Origin: Thiovibrio frasassiensis
Lineage (GTDB): Bacteria; Desulfobacterota; Desulfobulbia; Desulfobulbales; Desulfurivibrionaceae
Length of the DNA: 64,000 bases
Direction: 5' to 3'
Assembly: GCF_029607905.1 (NCBI RefSeq)
Contig: NZ_JAPHEH010000001.1
Coordinates: forward strand, 1,207,530 to 1,271,529
The position numbers and the translations under genes are program-made. Of this stretch, positions 60,852 to 64,000 are shown piece after piece (the stretch's first letter is position 1; the number at the start of each line of letters is the position of its first letter). The notes beneath the pieces are model-generated. The model did no database searches. It saw nothing but the letters and a program-made list of their open reading frames with translations, and was not told the DNA's origin.

Positions 60852-63800
60852 ATGGGAACGACAGTCCGCCAGTTATACCGCGCCATTGATGGCAACCGTG
60901 AATACTGCTTCAATATCGAAAGCACTGCCTCCCTGAGCGCAGCCGAGCTGGACCGACTGCGGCTTGTGCTGGCGGACGGTTTTCTTGCCGAAACGGTCAC
61001 CGACACCCCCAATCTTGGCGGTGAGAGGGTGGTGGAGCTGGGGCCGCGGCTCAATTTCGCCACGGCCTGGTCCTCGAACCTGGTCTCCATCTGCCGGGCC
61101 ATCGGCCTGGACTCGGTGACCCGGGTGGAGCGTTCCCGCCGATTTCTGGTGGATCAGGGGGATGATATTCCCGCCTTTGTTGCGGCCAATCACGACCGGA
61201 TGACCGAGTGCCTCTACCCCGCGCCGCTCACTACCTTTGAAACCGGGGTGACCCCGGAGGCGGTGTATGCAATCGACCTCATCGGCCAAGGGCCGGACGG
61301 GCTGTTGGCCATCCCCGGCATCTCCATGGACGAATGGGACCGGAATTTCTACTACGACTACTTTGTCACCAAGCACAAGCGCAATCCCACCATCGTCGAG
61401 ATCATGGATCTCAACAACGCCAACTCCGAGCATTCCCGGCACGGCTTTTTCCGGGGCAGGCAGATCATCGACGGCGAGGAACAGCAGGCAAACCTCTTTG
61501 AGTTGGTCACCGACACCCTCACCGCCCATCCCAAGGGCAGCGTCATCGCCTTCAAGGACAACTCCAGCGCCGTGGTGGGGCATCGGCTGACCACTCTTCT
61601 TCCGAATGAGCCGGGCGCCCCGTCCCCCCTTGCTCCCCAGGAGGTGGTCTACCATGTGCTCCTCACCGCCGAGACCCATAACTTCCCCACCGGGGTCGCC
61701 CCTTTTCCGGGAGCCGAGACCGGTACCGGCGGCAGGATTCGCGACGTGCAGGGCACCGGCAAGGGCGGCTTTGTCATGGCCGGGACTGCGGGCTATTGCG
61801 TGGCCAATCTCCATATCCCCGGCTACGACCTGCCCTGGGAGAACCGCTACCCCTGCCCGGATAATCTGGCCTCGGCCCTGACCATCGAGATCGAGGCCAG
61901 CAACGGTGCCTCGGATTACGGCAACAAATTCGGCGAGCCCCTGGTCCTGGGGTTTACCCGCTCCTTTGACCTGCGTCTGGAGAGCGGCGAGCGGTGGGGC
62001 TTTCTCAAGCCCATCATGTTCACCGCCGGCGTGGGGCAGATCGATGCCCGGCACACCGCCAAGGCCAAGGAGGAAAAGGGCATGCTCATCGTCCAGGTGG
62101 GCGGCCCGGCCTATCGGGTGGGTTTTGGCGGCGGCGCCGCCTCCAGCATGCTCCAGGGCGAGAATGTCAGCGAGCTTGATTTCGATGCGGTCCAGCGCGG
62201 CGACGCCGAGATGGAGCAGAAGATGAACCGGGTGATCCGGGCCTGCAACGAGATGGGCGACAAGACCCTGATCGACGTGATCCACGACCAGGGCGCGGGC
62301 GGCCCGGCCAATGTCTTAAAAGAGCTGGTGGAGAAATCCGGCGGCCGCATCGAGATCCGCAACATCCGGGTGGGCGACCCCACCATGAGCGTGCTGGAGA
62401 TCTACGTGGCCGAGTACCAGGAGCGCAACGGGTTTCTGATCCGGCCAGAAAATATCGCAAAGTTCCAGGCGATCTGCGCCCGGGAAAAGGTGGCCTGCGA
62501 GGTGTTGGGCGAGGTGACCGGCGATCTCCGCTTTGTGGTGCATGACAATTTGGATGGCTCCACCCCGGTGGATATCGAGCTCAACGAGCTGCTGGGCAAT
62601 GTGCCGATCAAGACCTTCAGCGACAACCGCCGCCAGCCGGGCCTCAAGCCTTTGGTGGTGCAGGATCTCAGCGTCAAAGACGCTCTGCACAATGTCCTGC
62701 GTCTGGTGTCCGTGGGCTCCAAGCGTTTTCTCACCAATAAGGTGGACCGGGCCGTCACCGGCCTTATCGTGCGCCAGCAATGCTGCGGCCCCTTGCAGCT
62801 GCCGGTGAGCGATGTGGCTGTCCTGGCCCAAAGCCATTTTGCCAAATCCGGGGTGGCCACGGCCATCGGCGAGCAGCCCATCAAGATGCTGGTGAGTCCT
62901 GCCGCCGGGGCGCGGATGGCGGTGGGCGAGGCGTTGACCAATCTGGTCTGGGCCAAGGTGGTAGAGCTTGAGCAGGTGAAATGCTCGGCCAACTGGATGT
63001 GGGCCCCCAAGCTCGAAGGCGAGGGCGCGGCCATGTACGACGCGGCCCTGGCCATGCGCGAGGCCATGATCGGCGTGGGTATCGCCGTGGACGGCGGCAA
63101 GGACAGCCTCTCCATGGCCACCAAGGTGGGCAAGGAAACGGTCAAGTCGCCCCGGGAGCTGGTGATCTCGGTATACGGGGCGGTGGCGGATATCTCCAAG
63201 GTGGTGAGCCCGGACATCAAGCAGCCCGGCTCCACCCTACTGTTTATCGATCTGGGTAACGGCAAAAACCGGCTCGGCGGCACGGCCCTGGCCCAGATCT
63301 TGGGCCAGCTCGGTAACGACTCGCCGGACATGGACAACCCGGCCCAGGTGAAACAGGCATTTTGCGCGGTGCAGGAGCTGATCGAGAATGGCATGATTGC
63401 GGCAGGTCACGACCGCAGCGACGGCGGCCTGATCACCACCGTGCTGGAGATGGCCTTTAGCGGCAACTGCGGCCTGGAGCTGGCCCTGACCGGCACATCC
63501 ACCGCCATCGAAGCGCTCTTCAGCGAAGAACTGGGGCTGGCGCTGGAATGCGCGGCCGGGCAGGAAGCGGCGGTGCAGGCGACCCTGGCCAAGTACGGGG
63601 TTCCCTGTGTGCTGCTCGGCACAACCACCCCGGTAAAAGAGATCCGGATCAGCTATAACGGGGCAATGGTTCTCGGTGAGGATATGCGTCTTCTCCGCCA
63701 GTGGTGGGAGGAAACCAGCTACCAGTTGGAGCGGCTCCAGATCAAGCCCTCCTGCGCCGACGAGGAAAAGCGGAATATCTACGACCGCAAGGGGCCGACC

Positions 63801-64000
63801 TACCATTTGAGCTTCGCCCCGGAAAAAACCGGTGCCGAGGTGCTGGCGAAAACGAACAAGCCCAAGGTCGCCATCCTGCGGGACGAGGGCTCCAATTCCG
63901 ATCGGGAGATGAGCTCGGCCTTTTATGCCGCCGGTTTTGAGCCCTGGGACGTGACCATGACCGACCTTTTGGACGGGCGCATCACCCTGGACGGTTTCCG
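60852..64000 (+). CDS. purL: phosphoribosylformylglycinamidine synthase, large single-chain PurL (3'-truncated by window)
   Basis: Fourth step of purine synthesis: FGAR + glutamine + ATP to FGAM. The frame runs 1049 codons from ATG 60852 (weak TAGGA upstream) to the window edge. It includes the N-terminal PurS-like domain, NSEHSRHGFFRG, the ATP-site AETHNFPTGVAPFPGAETGT, VIHDQGAGGPANVLKEL, GSKRFLTNKVDRAVTGLIV, DGGKDSLSMA and the beginning of the glutaminase domain (VAILRDEGSNSDREMSSAFY). The length already exceeds the small PurL and matches the 1300-aa single-chain type; roughly 250 residues, including the catalytic glutaminase Cys, lie beyond the window. It is divergent from the channel gene with a 287-bp gap in which I see no other gene. 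Confidence 0.94.
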   Translation, partial: MGTTVRQLYRAIDGNREYCFNIESTASLSAAELDRLRLVLADGFLAETVTDTPNLGGERVVELGPRLNFATAWSSNLVSICRAIGLDSVTRVERSRRFLVDQGDDIPAFVAANHDRMTECLYPAPLTTFETGVTPEAVYAIDLIGQGPDGLLAIPGISMDEWDRNFYYDYFVTKHKRNPTIVEIMDLNNANSEHSRHGFFRGRQIIDGEEQQANLFELVTDTLTAHPKGSVIAFKDNSSAVVGHRLTTLLPNEPGAPSPLAPQEVVYHVLLTAETHNFPTGVAPFPGAETGTGGRIRDVQGTGKGGFVMAGTAGYCVANLHIPGYDLPWENRYPCPDNLASALTIEIEASNGASDYGNKFGEPLVLGFTRSFDLRLESGERWGFLKPIMFTAGVGQIDARHTAKAKEEKGMLIVQVGGPAYRVGFGGGAASSMLQGENVSELDFDAVQRGDAEMEQKMNRVIRACNEMGDKTLIDVIHDQGAGGPANVLKELVEKSGGRIEIRNIRVGDPTMSVLEIYVAEYQERNGFLIRPENIAKFQAICAREKVACEVLGEVTGDLRFVVHDNLDGSTPVDIELNELLGNVPIKTFSDNRRQPGLKPLVVQDLSVKDALHNVLRLVSVGSKRFLTNKVDRAVTGLIVRQQCCGPLQLPVSDVAVLAQSHFAKSGVATAIGEQPIKMLVSPAAGARMAVGEALTNLVWAKVVELEQVKCSANWMWAPKLEGEGAAMYDAALAMREAMIGVGIAVDGGKDSLSMATKVGKETVKSPRELVISVYGAVADISKVVSPDIKQPGSTLLFIDLGNGKNRLGGTALAQILGQLGNDSPDMDNPAQVKQAFCAVQELIENGMIAAGHDRSDGGLITTVLEMAFSGNCGLELALTGTSTAIEALFSEELGLALECAAGQEAAVQATLAKYGVPCVLLGTTTPVKEIRISYNGAMVLGEDMRLLRQWWEETSYQLERLQIKPSCADEEKRNIYDRKGPTYHLSFAPEKTGAEVLAKTNKPKVAILRDEGSNSDREMSSAFYAAGFEPWDVTMTDLLDGRITLDGF

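Noticed and set aside
60873-62285. A 470-codon open frame on the minus strand across purL
   Set aside because: Antisense shadow; the plus strand has continuous PurL homology.

Overview
This window is a 64 kb stretch of ordinary bacterial chromosome, roughly 57% GC by eye and densely packed, with about 58 protein genes on both strands. I saw no rRNA, tRNA, CRISPR array, insertion sequence or phage gene. The organism is Gram-negative (LptA/LptB, an outer-membrane porin) and looks like an anaerobic deltaproteobacterium, most likely a Desulfobulbales-type Desulfobacterota member. The supporting signs are a split ATP synthase operon (b'-b-delta-alpha-gamma-beta-epsilon, without a and c), a RACo-type corrinoid activator, a NIL-domain ferredoxin, a small RCKP rubredoxin-like protein, the NAD-linked PyrD/PyrK dihydroorotate dehydrogenase and a stand-alone GltA. 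The taxon is an inference from gene content.

Layout. 1-4.1 kb: LPS export (lptA, lptB), sigma-54 (rpoN) and rapZ. 4.2-9 kb: an HAD nucleotidase, a HEAT-repeat protein, aspS and hisS, with several families of intergenic repeats. 9.3-13.4 kb: a strongly promoted porin, a secreted FG-GAP (VCBS) protein and a histidine phosphatase. 13.4-18.3 kb: pyrK-pyrD, parA-parB with a parS site inside a 38-bp perfect palindrome, and an M20 peptidase. 18.5-24.6 kb: the RCKP protein, the RACo-like activator, a three-gene operon (APH-like kinase, P-loop kinase, NIL ferredoxin), a CheY-like protein, a DUF309 protein and a membrane protein with a CxxC tail. 24.6-35 kb: two divergent tRNA U34-modification genes (trhP, mnmA), then pyk, mtaB, cinA, recA and alaS. 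35.1-41.3 kb: the atp operon. 41.3-49.3 kb: cheX, gltA, an HD-GYP response regulator, and mutS with a cell-wall amidase. 49.5-60.5 kb: a secreted coiled-coil protein, HIT and phosphoesterase genes, the DUF167-divIVA-yggT cluster, a holB/ricT/metG/degenerate-GGDEF/MinD-like run, and a potassium channel fused to a receiver domain. 60.8 kb to the end: a large single-chain purL cut by the window edge.

The least ordinary items are these. (1) A dispersed structured repeat of about 120-170 bp occurs in three copies (after lptB, rapZ and holB). It has terminal inverted repeats and internal hairpins, and each time the same end lies just behind a stop codon in the same orientation. (2) A 2TM K+ channel-RCK-RCK protein carries a complete C-terminal response-regulator receiver domain. 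(3) The parS site lies in a 38-bp perfect palindrome between parA and the neighbouring gene. (4) A usually fused APH/P-loop kinase is split into two overlapping genes. (5) Both F1 P-loops, alpha and beta, deviate at the same position. (6) Tandem operator-like dyads precede gltA. No large unknown gene cluster is present; most of the window is core metabolism and information processing.
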